Source: JACPDI01 sp035463475
Lineage (GTDB): Bacteria; Acidobacteriota; Vicinamibacteria; Vicinamibacterales; 2-12-FULL-66-21
Direction: 5' to 3'
Assembly: GCA_035463475.1 (NCBI GenBank)
Contig: DATHTE010000131.1
Coordinates: 33,312-97,311 of the forward strand
DNA length: 64,000 nucleotides
The position numbers were made by a program, and so were the translations under genes. Under the pieces are notes generated by a model. It had not been told where the DNA came from. It did no database searches and saw nothing but the letters and a program-made list of their open reading frames with translations. Below, in pieces: positions 30,037 through 38,190 of the stretch; position 1 is the first letter of the stretch; each line of letters starts with the position of its first letter.

Positions 30037-31142
30037 AGCACATAGTGGCGGTCGTGGCATTCGTGGCGCTGGCGGCTCCCGCCTCCGCGCAGTTCGGCGC
30101 GCTCACCAAAGGCGTCAAGCGGGCGCAGCAGCTCCAGGACCTGCAGATCACCGACAAGGAAGAACAGCAGATCGGCGCCGAGGTCAGCGGGAAGATCCGC
30201 GAGCGCTTCGGCGTCGTGCAGGACGCGGCGATTCACAAGTACGTCGGCAGCGTGGGCCTGCTCCTCGCGCAGGAGAGCACCCGCCCGAAGCTCGAGTGGC
30301 GGTTCATCGTCCTCGACACGGACGGCGTCAACGCCTTCGCGGCGCCGGGCGGGTTCGTCCACATCACGCGGGGCGCGCTCGCGCTCATCCAGAACGAGGC
30401 GGAGCTGGCCGGCGTGCTGGGGCACGAGATGACCCACGTCACCGAGAAGCACACGATCAACGCGATCAAGAAGAGCAAGGGGGTGAACATCGCTGCCGAC
30501 GAGGCGGGCGGCGGCGCCAAGGGGGCGGTCCTGTCGGCGGTCGCCGGACGCGCCTACGAGATGGTGATCGAGAACAGCTTCGATCGGGGCGACGAGCGGG
30601 AGTCCGACGAGAAGGGACAGGCGCTGGCCGCAAAGGTCGGCTACGCCCCCGGCGCGCTGGCAGACTTCCTTGCACGGCTCGCCGAACGCAACCAGAACCA
30701 GAAAGAATCCAACGGCCTGTTCGCGTCGCATCCGGCGATCAAGGAGCGCATCGAGGAGATCGGAAAGGACGCGAAGGTTTTCAAGTCCTCGGCGCTCGTC
30801 GAGGCGCGCTACCGCGCCAGGGTCAAGTACGAGGCAAAGGCGATCACCGACGTGCCGCAGGCGATGGAAGGATCGGCGGGTCTCGCAGGCGGTTCGCCGG
30901 CGAAGGCGCCGGAGAAGAAAGAGGAGGCCAAGACCGAGGAAGCCCCCAAGAAGCGCGGGTTCGGCCTGGGCTCGCTCAAGAGGGCGGTTGCGCCTGAAAG
31001 CCAGACGGCGCAGGTCTCCGCCTCAGGGGGCGCGCGAGGAGTCGGTCCGGACCGCAACGCGAAGGGCGGGCCGAACCCGGCCCTCGTGACGGCCTCGATC
31101 TCGGCGGCGGAACTGTCGGACTTCAAGAAGGGCATCGCGTAG
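30033..31142 (+). CDS. M48 family metallopeptidase, secreted, first of a tandem pair
   Basis: 369 aa with a signal peptide (HIVAVVAFVALAAPASAQ). The zinc motif HEMTH starts at about residue 131, and the third ligand Glu lies in the ERESDEKG helix. Similar to the catalytic part of BepA/YggG-type M48 proteins, but with a Lys/Glu-rich linker and a C-terminal block of about 45 residues shared almost unchanged with the next gene (GGARGVGPDRNAKGGPNPA, then ISAAELSDFKKG). Translationally coupled to the cyclase (ATGA). Likely periplasmic quality-control or processing protease. Confidence 0.9.
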   Translation: MKHIVAVVAFVALAAPASAQFGALTKGVKRAQQLQDLQITDKEEQQIGAEVSGKIRERFGVVQDAAIHKYVGSVGLLLAQESTRPKLEWRFIVLDTDGVNAFAAPGGFVHITRGALALIQNEAELAGVLGHEMTHVTEKHTINAIKKSKGVNIAADEAGGGAKGAVLSAVAGRAYEMVIENSFDRGDERESDEKGQALAAKVGYAPGALADFLARLAERNQNQKESNGLFASHPAIKERIEEIGKDAKVFKSSALVEARYRARVKYEAKAITDVPQAMEGSAGLAGGSPAKAPEKKEEAKTEEAPKKRGFGLGSLKRAVAPESQTAQVSASGGARGVGPDRNAKGGPNPALVTASISAAELSDFKKGIA

Positions 31143-31185
31143 CTCGCGCGCGCCGGACCTGGGCCCGTCGGGCAGGGGCAAGAGC

Positions 31186-32274
31186 ATGAAGCAGGTGGTG
31201 GCGGCGGCCGCGTTCGTCGCGCTGGCGGCGCCGCCCGCCGCCGCGCAGCTCGGACCGCTGCCGGAACTGCGCGTCACCGACGCGGAGGAGCAGCAGATCG
31301 GCTCGAGCGTCAGCTCGAAGATCCGCATTCGCTTCGGCGTCGTGCAAGACAGGGCGATCCACATCTACGTCAGCAGCGTCGGCCTGCTGCTCGCGCGCGA
31401 GAGCAGCCGGCCGAGGCTGCCGTGGCGGTTCATCGTCCTCGATACCGACGGCGTCAACGCGTTCGCCGCGCCGGGGGGCTACGTCCACATCACGCGCGGG
31501 GCGCTCGCCTTGATCCGCAACGAGGCGGAACTCGCCGCCGTCCTCGCGCACGAGATCACCCACGTCACCGAGAAGCACACGATCGCCGCGATCACCAGGG
31601 GCAGGAGCCTCGGTCTCGCCGCCCAGCGGGCGACCGGAGACCGGAAGACAATCCTGTCCGCGTTGTCGTCGCGGGCGTTCGAGATGGTGATCGACAACAG
31701 CTACGACCCCGAAGACGAGCGGGCCTCGGACGAGGACGGCATCGCGCTGGCGGCGCAGGTGGGCTACGCGCCGGGGGCCCTCGCCGACTTCCTCGGAAGG
31801 CTGGCGGAGCGCAACCGGAACCAGAACGAACGCAACGGCCTCTTCGCATCGCACGCGGAGACGAAGGAGCGCATCCGCGCCGCGCGGGACAGCGCCTCGC
31901 GCCACGGCGCGGGAGCGCTCGTCCAGGGCCGCTACACGGCGGCGGTGAAGTACGAAGCGAAGGGGATCAGCGAGATCGCGCAGGCGCCCGAAGACGGAAC
32001 CCCGACCGCGGCCTCCTCCGCGTCGGCCGCCTGGCCGAAGCAGAAGTCCGAAGGCAAGACCGAGGAGGCGCCCGCCAAAAAAGGATTCAGCCTCGAGGCG
32101 CTGAAGCAGCGGGTCGGGGCAGAGCGCCAGACCGCGCAGGTGGCCGCGTCCGGAGGCGCGCGCGGGGTCGGACCCGACCGCAACGCCTACGGCGGCCCGA
32201 CACCGGACATCGTGGCCGTGACGATCTCGGCGGCGGAACTGGAAGAGTTCAGGAGGGGGATCGGCCAGGGTTGA
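31186..32274 (+). CDS. M48 family metallopeptidase, secreted, second of a tandem pair
   Basis: 362 aa, signal peptide (QVVAAAAFVALAAPPAAAQ), zinc motif HEITH at about residue 122 and the third ligand in DERASDEDG. It is a duplicate of the preceding gene 43 bp upstream: most catalytic-domain blocks are the same (VLDTDGVNAFAAPGG, APGALADFLGRLAERNRNQ), while the linker differs in length and sequence. The C-terminal block (GGARGVGPDRNAYGGPTPD, then ISAAELEEFRRGI) is again conserved. Its stop TGA lies within the TTGACA -35 box of the next promoter. Confidence 0.9.
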   Translation: MKQVVAAAAFVALAAPPAAAQLGPLPELRVTDAEEQQIGSSVSSKIRIRFGVVQDRAIHIYVSSVGLLLARESSRPRLPWRFIVLDTDGVNAFAAPGGYVHITRGALALIRNEAELAAVLAHEITHVTEKHTIAAITRGRSLGLAAQRATGDRKTILSALSSRAFEMVIDNSYDPEDERASDEDGIALAAQVGYAPGALADFLGRLAERNRNQNERNGLFASHAETKERIRAARDSASRHGAGALVQGRYTAAVKYEAKGISEIAQAPEDGTPTAASSASAAWPKQKSEGKTEEAPAKKGFSLEALKQRVGAERQTAQVAASGGARGVGPDRNAYGGPTPDIVAVTISAAELEEFRRGIGQG

Positions 32275-32299
32275 CAACTGGCGCCAATGGCTTTACATT
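32271..32299 (+). promoter_or_regulatory. sigma70-type promoter TTGACA-17-TACATT
   Basis: A consensus -35 TTGACA (32271-32276), a 17-nt spacer and TACATT (32294-32299; 4 of 6). It overlaps the stop codon of the second M48 gene and precedes the small membrane protein at 32352. Confidence 0.7.
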
Positions 32300-32310
32300 G
32301 CAAAGCCATT
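32286..32310. promoter_or_regulatory. perfect 9-bp inverted repeat over the -10 box, operator-like
   Basis: AATGGCTTT at 32286-32294 and AAAGCCATT at 32302-32310 are perfect reverse complements separated by 7 nt. They flank and cover the -10 box, so a dimeric regulator or an early hairpin could act there. No T-run follows, which argues against a terminator. Confidence 0.55.
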
Positions 32311-32351
32311 TGGGCTTGGCCCTTGTCGGCCACCGCCTGGCGGAAGTTCGG

Positions 32352-32636
32352 ATGAAGTTGCTGACCCGGCCGAGTGCCCTGATTCCGGTGGCGATGTCGG
32401 CTGCCGCCCTCGTCACCATCATCGTCTACGTCGCGATGTTCGGCACGGCCCGTCAGTCCGACGAGGGAACGGCCGCTCACATCTGGCAACTCCTCATGGC
32501 CGCGCAGGTGCCGATCGTGGCGTTCTTCGCCATCCGGTGGGTCCCCACTCAGCCCGGGCCGGGGCTGGCGATTCTTGCCGTGCAGATTGGCGCGGCGCTC
32601 GCCGCGCTGTTCCCCGTCTGGTGGTTCCAGTGGTGA
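32352..32636 (+). CDS. small integral membrane protein of unknown function
   Basis: 94 aa with three hydrophobic helices: ALIPVAMSAAALVTIIVYVAMF, LLMAAQVPIVAFFAIRW and LAILAVQIGAALAALFPVWWF. No motif links it to a known family. It has its own promoter with a palindrome and ends 6 bp before the convergent rhodanese gene. The start at 32352 is preceded by GGAAG. Confidence 0.7.
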   Translation: MKLLTRPSALIPVAMSAAALVTIIVYVAMFGTARQSDEGTAAHIWQLLMAAQVPIVAFFAIRWVPTQPGPGLAILAVQIGAALAALFPVWWFQW

Positions 32637-32642
32637 GGGGAC

Positions 32643-33035
32643 CTAAGGCTTCTCCCCCGCCGCGACCTTTCCGCCGCGCTTCACCCATTCGTCGTAACCG
32701 CCGACGAGCGCGCGCACGTTCTTCAGCCCCGCTCTCCGCATCGTGAGCGCCGCACCGGCGCTCGTGTGTTCGTTCGGTCAACTGCAGTAGGTGACGATCG
32801 GGCGGGTTTCTTCTTTCAGGCCGGGGATCCCGGCCGCGATGCGGTCCAGCGGGAGCGAGAGCGCGTCCGGGATGTGACCGCGCAGGTAGCTGTCGCGCCC
32901 ACGCGTGTCCACCACGAGCACCTTTCCCGCGTCGTGGAGCTTCTTGAACTCGTCGAACGGCAGGCGCAGTTCCGGCGAGCTGATTGTGAGCGGCTGGGCC
33001 TGCAGCAGCACCGACAACAGCAGCGGCAGCAGCAT
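32643..33035 (-). CDS. rhodanese-like protein with in-frame UGA, probable selenoprotein
   Basis: 130 aa if the UGA at 32778-32780 is read as selenocysteine (residue 86); otherwise a C-terminally broken 85-residue product. A signal peptide (LLPLLLSVLLQAQ) precedes a rhodanese domain (DTRGRDSYLRGHIPDALSLPL). After VTYCS-Sec-PNEHTS the frame stays coding and rhodanese-like to the TAG (RAGLKNVRALVGGYDEW). Related proteins have YCSCPNE, so the UGA replaces a Cys codon. A hairpin follows the UGA at SECIS distance. The stop of the upstream YHS gene is 1 nt before the ATG. Sulfur- or selenium-transfer, or redox role, in the periplasm. Pseudogene is the alternative, but is less likely. Confidence 0.75.
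32745..32763 (-). promoter_or_regulatory. SECIS-like hairpin of the rhodanese mRNA
   Basis: Read on the minus strand, 14 nt after the UGA comes GAGCGCC, the loop GGUGC and GGCGCUC: seven perfect pairs and a loop starting GG, as in bacterial SECIS elements (E. coli fdhF loop GGUCU). The loop lies 21 nt after the UGA. Confidence 0.6.
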
Positions 33036-33036
33036 C

Positions 33037-33186
33037 TCAGTCCTTACCGACGTATCGCTGGGGATCCGCCTCGAACTTCTTTCTGCAGGCGGGCATGCAG
33101 AAGTAGTACGTCCGTCCCTCGTAGTCGCTCTGGGCCGGCGCGGTTTTCTCGTCCACCATCATTCCGCACACAGGATCCTTGCTCAT
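33037..33186 (-). CDS. YHS-domain protein
   Basis: 49 aa, too short for most gene callers. The sequence SKDPVCGMMVDEKTAP followed by YYFCMPACRKKFEADPQRYV matches the YHS domain, a small metal- or persulfide-related module found next to copper ATPases and rhodaneses. Cys in DPVCGM and the CMPAC pair could bind metal. It lies 1 nt upstream of the rhodanese gene and is divergent from FDH, with only 19 bp between the two starts. Confidence 0.85.
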   Translation of the reverse strand: MSKDPVCGMMVDEKTAPAQSDYEGRTYYFCMPACRKKFEADPQRYVGKD

Positions 33187-33205
33187 GTAGGTATGATACC
33201 CCGCC

Positions 33206-36200
33206 ATGCTCGATCTGCTGATGCGCTGGCCCGTGCTGCGTCAGCTCATCACCGGCGGAGATGGCTCAGGCGCCGAGGCGATGACCACCGCCACGCGCGC
33301 GCTCCAGCCGAAACACGCCGGCGCGTCGATCACGCGGTCGATCTGTCCCTACTGCGGCGTCGGCTGCGGACAGCTGATCTTCCATCGCAACGATCGCGTG
33401 GTGTCGGTCGAAGGTGACCCGGAATCGCCGATCTCTGAGGGGCATCTCTGCCCCAAGGGGGCAGCCAGCTTCGAGTTGCTGACACACGCCGCGCGCGAGA
33501 CGCGAGTGAAGTACCGGGCTCCCCATGCCACGGAGTGGACCTCGCTCGATCTGGACACGGCGATGGACATGGTCGCCGAACGCGTGTGGGCGTCGCGGGA
33601 AGCGCACTTCATCGAGGAGCGGGACGGCACGCCGCTGATGCAGTGCCCCTCGATCGCGCACCTCGGAGGGGCGACGCTCGACAACGAAGAGAACTACCTG
33701 ATCAAGAAGCTGTTCACCGGCGGCCTGGGCATGGTGTGCCTGAGCAACCAGGCGCGGATATGACACAGCTCGACGGTGCCCGGGCTGGGCACCACGTTCG
33801 GGCGCGGCGGCGCGACGACGGCGCAGCAGGATCTCGCGAACGCTGACGCGATCCTCATCATCGGCTCGTCGATGGCGGAGGCGCACCCGGTCGGCTTCCG
33901 CTGGGTCGTGAAGGCGCGCGAGCGCGGGGCCACCGTCATCCACGTCGATCCGCGCTTCTCCCGCACGTCGGCGCTCTCCGACATCTGGGTGCCGCTGCGC
34001 GCGGGCAGCGACATCGTGTTCCTCGGCGCCCTCATCAACTTCGTCATCGAGCGCGACCGGATCTTCCGCGAGTACGTCGTCGCGTATACAAACGCGCCGA
34101 CGATCATCACGGGAACGTTCGAGGATACCGAGGAGCTCGACGGCCTCTTCTCCGGCTGGAGCGCCGAGCGCGTCGCCTACGATCCCGCGTCGTGGGCGTA
34201 CGAGGGGGCGCCAGACTACGGGCGGATCTCGGGACACACTCGGCAGGATGGCGGGCACGCGCAGGAGAGCGCCGGCGCTCATGCCGCGAGCAGGCCGTCT
34301 CGGCTCCGCCGGGACGAGACGCTGCAGCACCCGCGCTGCGTGTACCAGCTCCTGAGGCACCACTTCGCCCGCTACACGCCGGAGATGGTCGAGCGTGTGT
34401 GCGGCGTGCCGCGAGACGCGTTCCTCGAGGTCGCCGAGGCGTTCACGGCCGCCTCGGGGCCGGACCGCACCGGCGCCATCTGCTACGCAGTGGGGTTGAC
34501 GCAACACTCGGTGGGCGTGCAGATCATCCGCTGCGCGGCGATCCTGCAGCTCCTGCTCGGCAACGTCGGGCGTCCCGGCGGCGGCGTCATGGCGCTGCGC
34601 GGGCACGCGTCGATCCAGGGATCGACCGACATCCCCACGCTGTTCGACATCCTCCCGGGCTATCTTCCGATGCCGCGGCACGAGCCGGGCTATCGCTCGC
34701 TCGCCGAGTACGTGGCGACCAGCCAGCCGCGTCGGAGCTGGTGGAACGGGATCGACGCGTTCCTCGTGTCGCTGCTGAAAGCCTGGTACGGCGACCGCGC
34801 GACGGAGGCGAACGATTTCGGGTACGACTGGCTGCCGAAGCTGACCGGCGATCACTCGCATTTCGGATACTGGCTGCAGATGGCGGACGGGGGGCTCGAA
34901 GGGCTGTTCGTCATGGGACAGAACCCGGCGGTGGGCGCCCCGAACGCGCGGTTGGAGCGCCGCGCCCTCGCCAACCTGAAATGGCTCGTCGTCCGCGACA
35001 TGGTGGAAACGGAGACGGCGAGCTTCTGGCGCGATGCGCCGGAGATCGCGCGCGGGGAGCTGCGGACGGCCGACATCGCCACCGAGGTCTTCTTCTTCCC
35101 CGCCAGCGCGTACGCGGAGAAAGACGGCTGCTTCACGAACACGCAGCGGCTGCTCCAATGGCACGAGAAGGCGGTGACCGCCCCCGGCGCCTGCCGCAGC
35201 GAAGCCTGGTTCGTGCACCATCTCGCGCTGCGGCTGAAGGCGCGCGCGGCTGCCGATCCGCGGCCGCGCCACGCGCCGCTCGAGGCGCTCGAGTGGAACT
35301 ACCGCACCGAGGGACCTCACGCCGAAGTGGACATCGAGCAGGTGCTGCAGGAAATCAATGGCCGCAGCGTCTCCTCCGGCGTGCTCGTCGAGGGTTTCGG
35401 CGCGCTGCGGAACGACGGCTCCACAGCGTGCGGGTGCTGGATCTATTCGGGGGTGTTTCCGGCGCCCGGCCGGAACCGCGCGCGCGAGCGCCGTGCCTCG
35501 GGTCCGTACGGGCACGGGTGGGGCTTCGCGTGGCCGTCAGACCGGCGCATCCTCTACAACCGCGCCTCCGCCCGGCCGGACGGCGCGCCGTGGAGCGATC
35601 GGAAGCGCCTCGTCTGGTGGGATGCGGCGCGCGGCGAGTGGACCGGCCTCGACGAACCGGACTTCGCGCGGACGAAGGCGCCCGCCTATCGTCCGCCGCG
35701 CGGCGCGCGCGGCGACGCGGCACTCCCGGGCACGGCCCCGTTCGTGATGCACCCGGACGGCATGGGCTGGATCTGGGTGTCGAGCGGCCTGAAGGACGGG
35801 CCGCTCCCCGCGCACTACGAGCCGCTGGAGTCACCGATTCGAAACCCGCTCTACTCGCGACAGGCGAACCCCGCGGCGGACCCCAAGGCGAGGCCGGACA
35901 ACCCCTACGCCGCCTCACCGGACGCGGCCTACCCGCACGTGCTGACAACCTACCGGCTCACTGAGCACCACACCGCCGGCGGCATGACGCGCACGCTTTC
36001 GCGCCTCGCGGAACTGCAGCCGGAGCTGTTCTGCGAGATGTCGCCGGAACTGGCCGGCGAGATCGGCGCGCGGCACGGGGAACCGGTGCGCATCGAGACG
36101 CCGCGCGGCGCGATCGAGGCGCGCGCGCTCGTCACCGCGCGGATGCGGCCGCTGGTCGTGGAAGGACGCGCGCTGCACCAGGTCGCGCTGCCGTACCACT

Positions 36201-36325
36201 TCGGCCATCGCGGCCTCGTGCGGGGAGACGTGGTGAACGACCTGGTCGCGATCTCGGAGGAGCCGAACGTGCGGATCATGGAGTCCAAGGCCCTGCTCTG
36301 CAGGGTTTCCGTTCCACAGCGCTGA
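33206..36325 (+). CDS. fdhA: formate dehydrogenase alpha subunit, selenocysteine and molybdopterin containing
   Basis: 1039 aa, with the TGA at 33761-33763 read as selenocysteine (residue 186). The context SNQARI-Sec-HSSTVPGL matches the active site of Sec-FDHs. A 4Fe-4S site lies near the N-terminus (CPYCGVGC, then HLCPKGA). Mo-bisPGD domains follow (LIIGSSMAEAHP, GGGVMALRGHASIQG, FVMGQNPAVGAPN) and the C-terminal nucleotide-binding domain (MSPELAGEIGARHGEPVRIET). It oxidises formate to CO2. No Tat signal: the start is MLDLLMRWPVLRQL. This suggests a cytoplasmic active site. TGATG couples it to the beta subunit. Gene callers would split this gene in two. Confidence 0.93.
33775..33793 (+). 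promoter_or_regulatory. SECIS-like hairpin of the fdhA mRNA
   Basis: GGTGCCC (33775-33781), loop GGGCT, GGGCACC (33787-33793): seven perfect pairs beginning 11 nt after the UGA, the same spacing as in E. coli fdhF. The bulged U of the E. coli element is absent. Confidence 0.7.
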
Positions 36326-37104
36326 TGGCGACCACCGCGTTTCTCACCGACTCGTCGCTCTGCATCGGCTGCAAGGCCTGCGAGGTCGCCTGCAAGGAGT
36401 GGAACGACGTGCCCGGCGACGGCTTCGCATGGACCGGGTTCTCGTACGATCACACCGGCACGCTGGGGCACTCGACGTGGCGGCATGTGAAGTTCGTCGA
36501 GAACGATCGGCACTCCTGGGAGTTCCTGTCGGACGTGTGCAAGCACTGCGAACGGGCGGGCTGCCTGGACGCGTGCCCGACCGGATCGATCGTGCGCACC
36601 GAGTTCGGAGGCGTGTTCATCCAGCCCGACGTCTGCAACGGCTGCGGCTACTGCATCGTGGCCTGCCCCTTCGGCGTGGTCGACCGCCGCCCGGACGATG
36701 GCCGCGCGTTCAAGTGCACGTTCTGCTACGACCGCCAGAAGGCGGGTCTCGTGCCGGCCTGCGCAAAGGCCTGCCCCACCGAATCGATCCTGTTCGGAGA
36801 GATCGACGAGCTGCGCGCGCGGGGAGAGCGGCGCGTGCGCGAGCTGCGCGAGCGGGGGGTGGAAGGCGCCGAGCTGTACGACGCGCGCGACACCTCCGTG
36901 GGTGGCACGCACGCCATGTTCATTGTCCAGCAGGACCCGCGGGCGATGAACCTGCCGCCGCGCCCCGAGGCGCCGGCGGCGCACCTGCGGACCGGATGGT
37001 CGTCGGCAGCGGTCGCCGCCGCGTTCGTGCTCGTCACGACCGCAGTTTCGTTTCTGAGAGACAACCGCAGAGGACGGAGGGGACGCGGAGAGACTCAGGC
37101 CTGA
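36325..37104 (+). CDS. fdhB: formate dehydrogenase beta subunit, four [4Fe-4S] ferredoxin-like, membrane anchored
   Basis: 259 aa. Four cysteine clusters are visible: CIGCKACEVAC, CKHCERAGCLDAC, CNGCGYCIVAC and CTFCYDRQKAGLVPACAKAC. They carry electrons from the alpha subunit to the membrane subunit. A C-terminal hydrophobic helix (SSAAVAAAFVLVTTAVSFL) followed by a basic tail matches FdnH/FdoH, which are anchored this way. The ATG overlaps the alpha subunit stop (TGATG). The 3' end contains the first arm of a 30-bp imperfect inverted repeat. Confidence 0.93.
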   Translation: MATTAFLTDSSLCIGCKACEVACKEWNDVPGDGFAWTGFSYDHTGTLGHSTWRHVKFVENDRHSWEFLSDVCKHCERAGCLDACPTGSIVRTEFGGVFIQPDVCNGCGYCIVACPFGVVDRRPDDGRAFKCTFCYDRQKAGLVPACAKACPTESILFGEIDELRARGERRVRELRERGVEGAELYDARDTSVGGTHAMFIVQQDPRAMNLPPRPEAPAAHLRTGWSSAAVAAAFVLVTTAVSFLRDNRRGRRGRGETQA

Positions 37105-37154
37105 CCGCCGCCGCAGCGTGGCAGCTCTCTGCGTCCCCACCGATCTCCGCGGTT
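37063..37154. repeat. imperfect 30-bp inverted repeat between fdhB and the NrfD gene
   Basis: Arms at 37063-37092 (starts AACCGCAGAGGACGG) and 37125-37154 (ends CTCCGCGGTT) match at about 25 of 30 positions when one is reversed, with a 32-nt loop containing the fdhB stop. It encodes the basic tail of FdhB and fills the short spacer. Confidence 0.7.
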
Positions 37155-37193
37155 GAATCGTCAGCGTCGATTCGGCCGAGAGGTTCCACCAGC

Positions 37194-38174
37194 ATGTCGA
37201 ACGACGACGTGAAGACGCGGCGTGCGTCGGAAGAGCGGCTCGACGCGATCCGCGAAGAGGCGGCGCTGCGCGCGACGACGACCGCTGAAGGCGTGCGGCC
37301 GGCCGGTGCGCCGTTCCCCATCGCGGACGCGGAGCGTGGGTACTACGGGCAGCCGCTGTTGAAGCCGCCGGTCTGGACGTGGGAGGTGCCGGCGTACTTT
37401 TTCGTGGGCGGCGCGGCCGGCGCGGCCGCGGTGATCGCGGCGTTCGCGTCCGCACGCGGCCGCGAAGAGCTGGCGCGCGACGCGCGTTGGATCGCCGCAG
37501 CGGGCGCCGCCCTGTCGCCGCCCCTGCTCATCTCCGACCTCGGACGCCACGCACGTTTCCTCGGGATGCTCCGCGTGTTCAAGCTGCAGAGCCCGATGTC
37601 GGTCGGCGCGTGGACGCTCCTCGCGTTTTCGCACGCCACAGCCGCGGCCGCGTTTGCCGACGTCGCGAAACGCCGGCTGGGCGGCGGCGTTCCCGTGCAA
37701 CTCCTCAGCGACGCCTCCGACGCGCTCGCGGCCGCCACCGGGGTCGTCATGGCGAGCTATACCGGCGTGCTCATCGGCGCGACGGCCATTCCGGTGTGGT
37801 CGCACAACGTGGCCATCCTGCCCGTGCACTTTGCGGCGTCCTCGGTCGGCGCCGCCGCCTCGGCGCTCGAGCTGGCGGGGCATCGCGACCGCGCGCTGCA
37901 TTGGATCGCCGCCGCCTCGGCGCTCGTCGAAACCGCCGTGGGCGCCAGCATCGAAGGGCGCGGGGACCCCGCGCTCGAGCCGCTGAAACACGGCCGCACC
38001 GGCACGCTCGTGCGAGCGGGCGGTCTGCTCTCGGGGCCCGTGCCGCTGCTGCTGCGGTTGCTGGGAGGCCGGTCCGTGACGGCGCGGCGCTTCGCGGCGG
38101 TGTCGGCCATCGCTGGCTCGGCAATCACCCGGTGGGGATGGCTGCAGGCCGGCCGGGAGTCATCGCGCGTATAA
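37194..38174 (+). CDS. NrfD/PsrC-family membrane subunit of the formate dehydrogenase
   Basis: 326 aa from the ATG at 37194. After a soluble start (GYYGQPLLKPPVWTWEVPAYFFVGGAAG, typical of NrfD) come about eight hydrophobic helices. No haem-ligand His pairs as in the cytochrome b FdnI are obvious, so quinone reaction without haem is expected. It replaces FdnI here, as in several FDH complexes of this type. Electrons from formate should pass from FdhB to quinone. Spacing to fdhB is 89 bp and includes an inverted repeat. Confidence 0.85.
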   Translation: MSNDDVKTRRASEERLDAIREEAALRATTTAEGVRPAGAPFPIADAERGYYGQPLLKPPVWTWEVPAYFFVGGAAGAAAVIAAFASARGREELARDARWIAAAGAALSPPLLISDLGRHARFLGMLRVFKLQSPMSVGAWTLLAFSHATAAAAFADVAKRRLGGGVPVQLLSDASDALAAATGVVMASYTGVLIGATAIPVWSHNVAILPVHFAASSVGAAASALELAGHRDRALHWIAAASALVETAVGASIEGRGDPALEPLKHGRTGTLVRAGGLLSGPVPLLLRLLGGRSVTARRFAAVSAIAGSAITRWGWLQAGRESSRV

Positions 38175-38177
38175 TCC
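38170..38177 (+). promoter_or_regulatory. putative -10 element TATAATCC of the octahaem cytochrome gene
   Basis: A perfect TATAAT (38170-38175) followed by CC, overlapping the stop codon of the NrfD gene and 15 nt before the ATG at 38191. No -35 match at 16-18 nt (GGCCGG). Confidence 0.45.
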
Positions 38178-38190
38178 ACGCCCCAGGGCT

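Noticed and set aside
32778..33035. rhodanese as a simple 85-residue gene or pseudogene
   Set aside because: The frame stays open and rhodanese-like for another 44 codons after the UGA, and a SECIS-like hairpin is present, which truncation alone does not explain.
33776..36325. separate short FDH-like gene starting after the UGA
   Set aside because: It is the same frame as 33206-33763, and the joint has the Sec-FDH active-site context.
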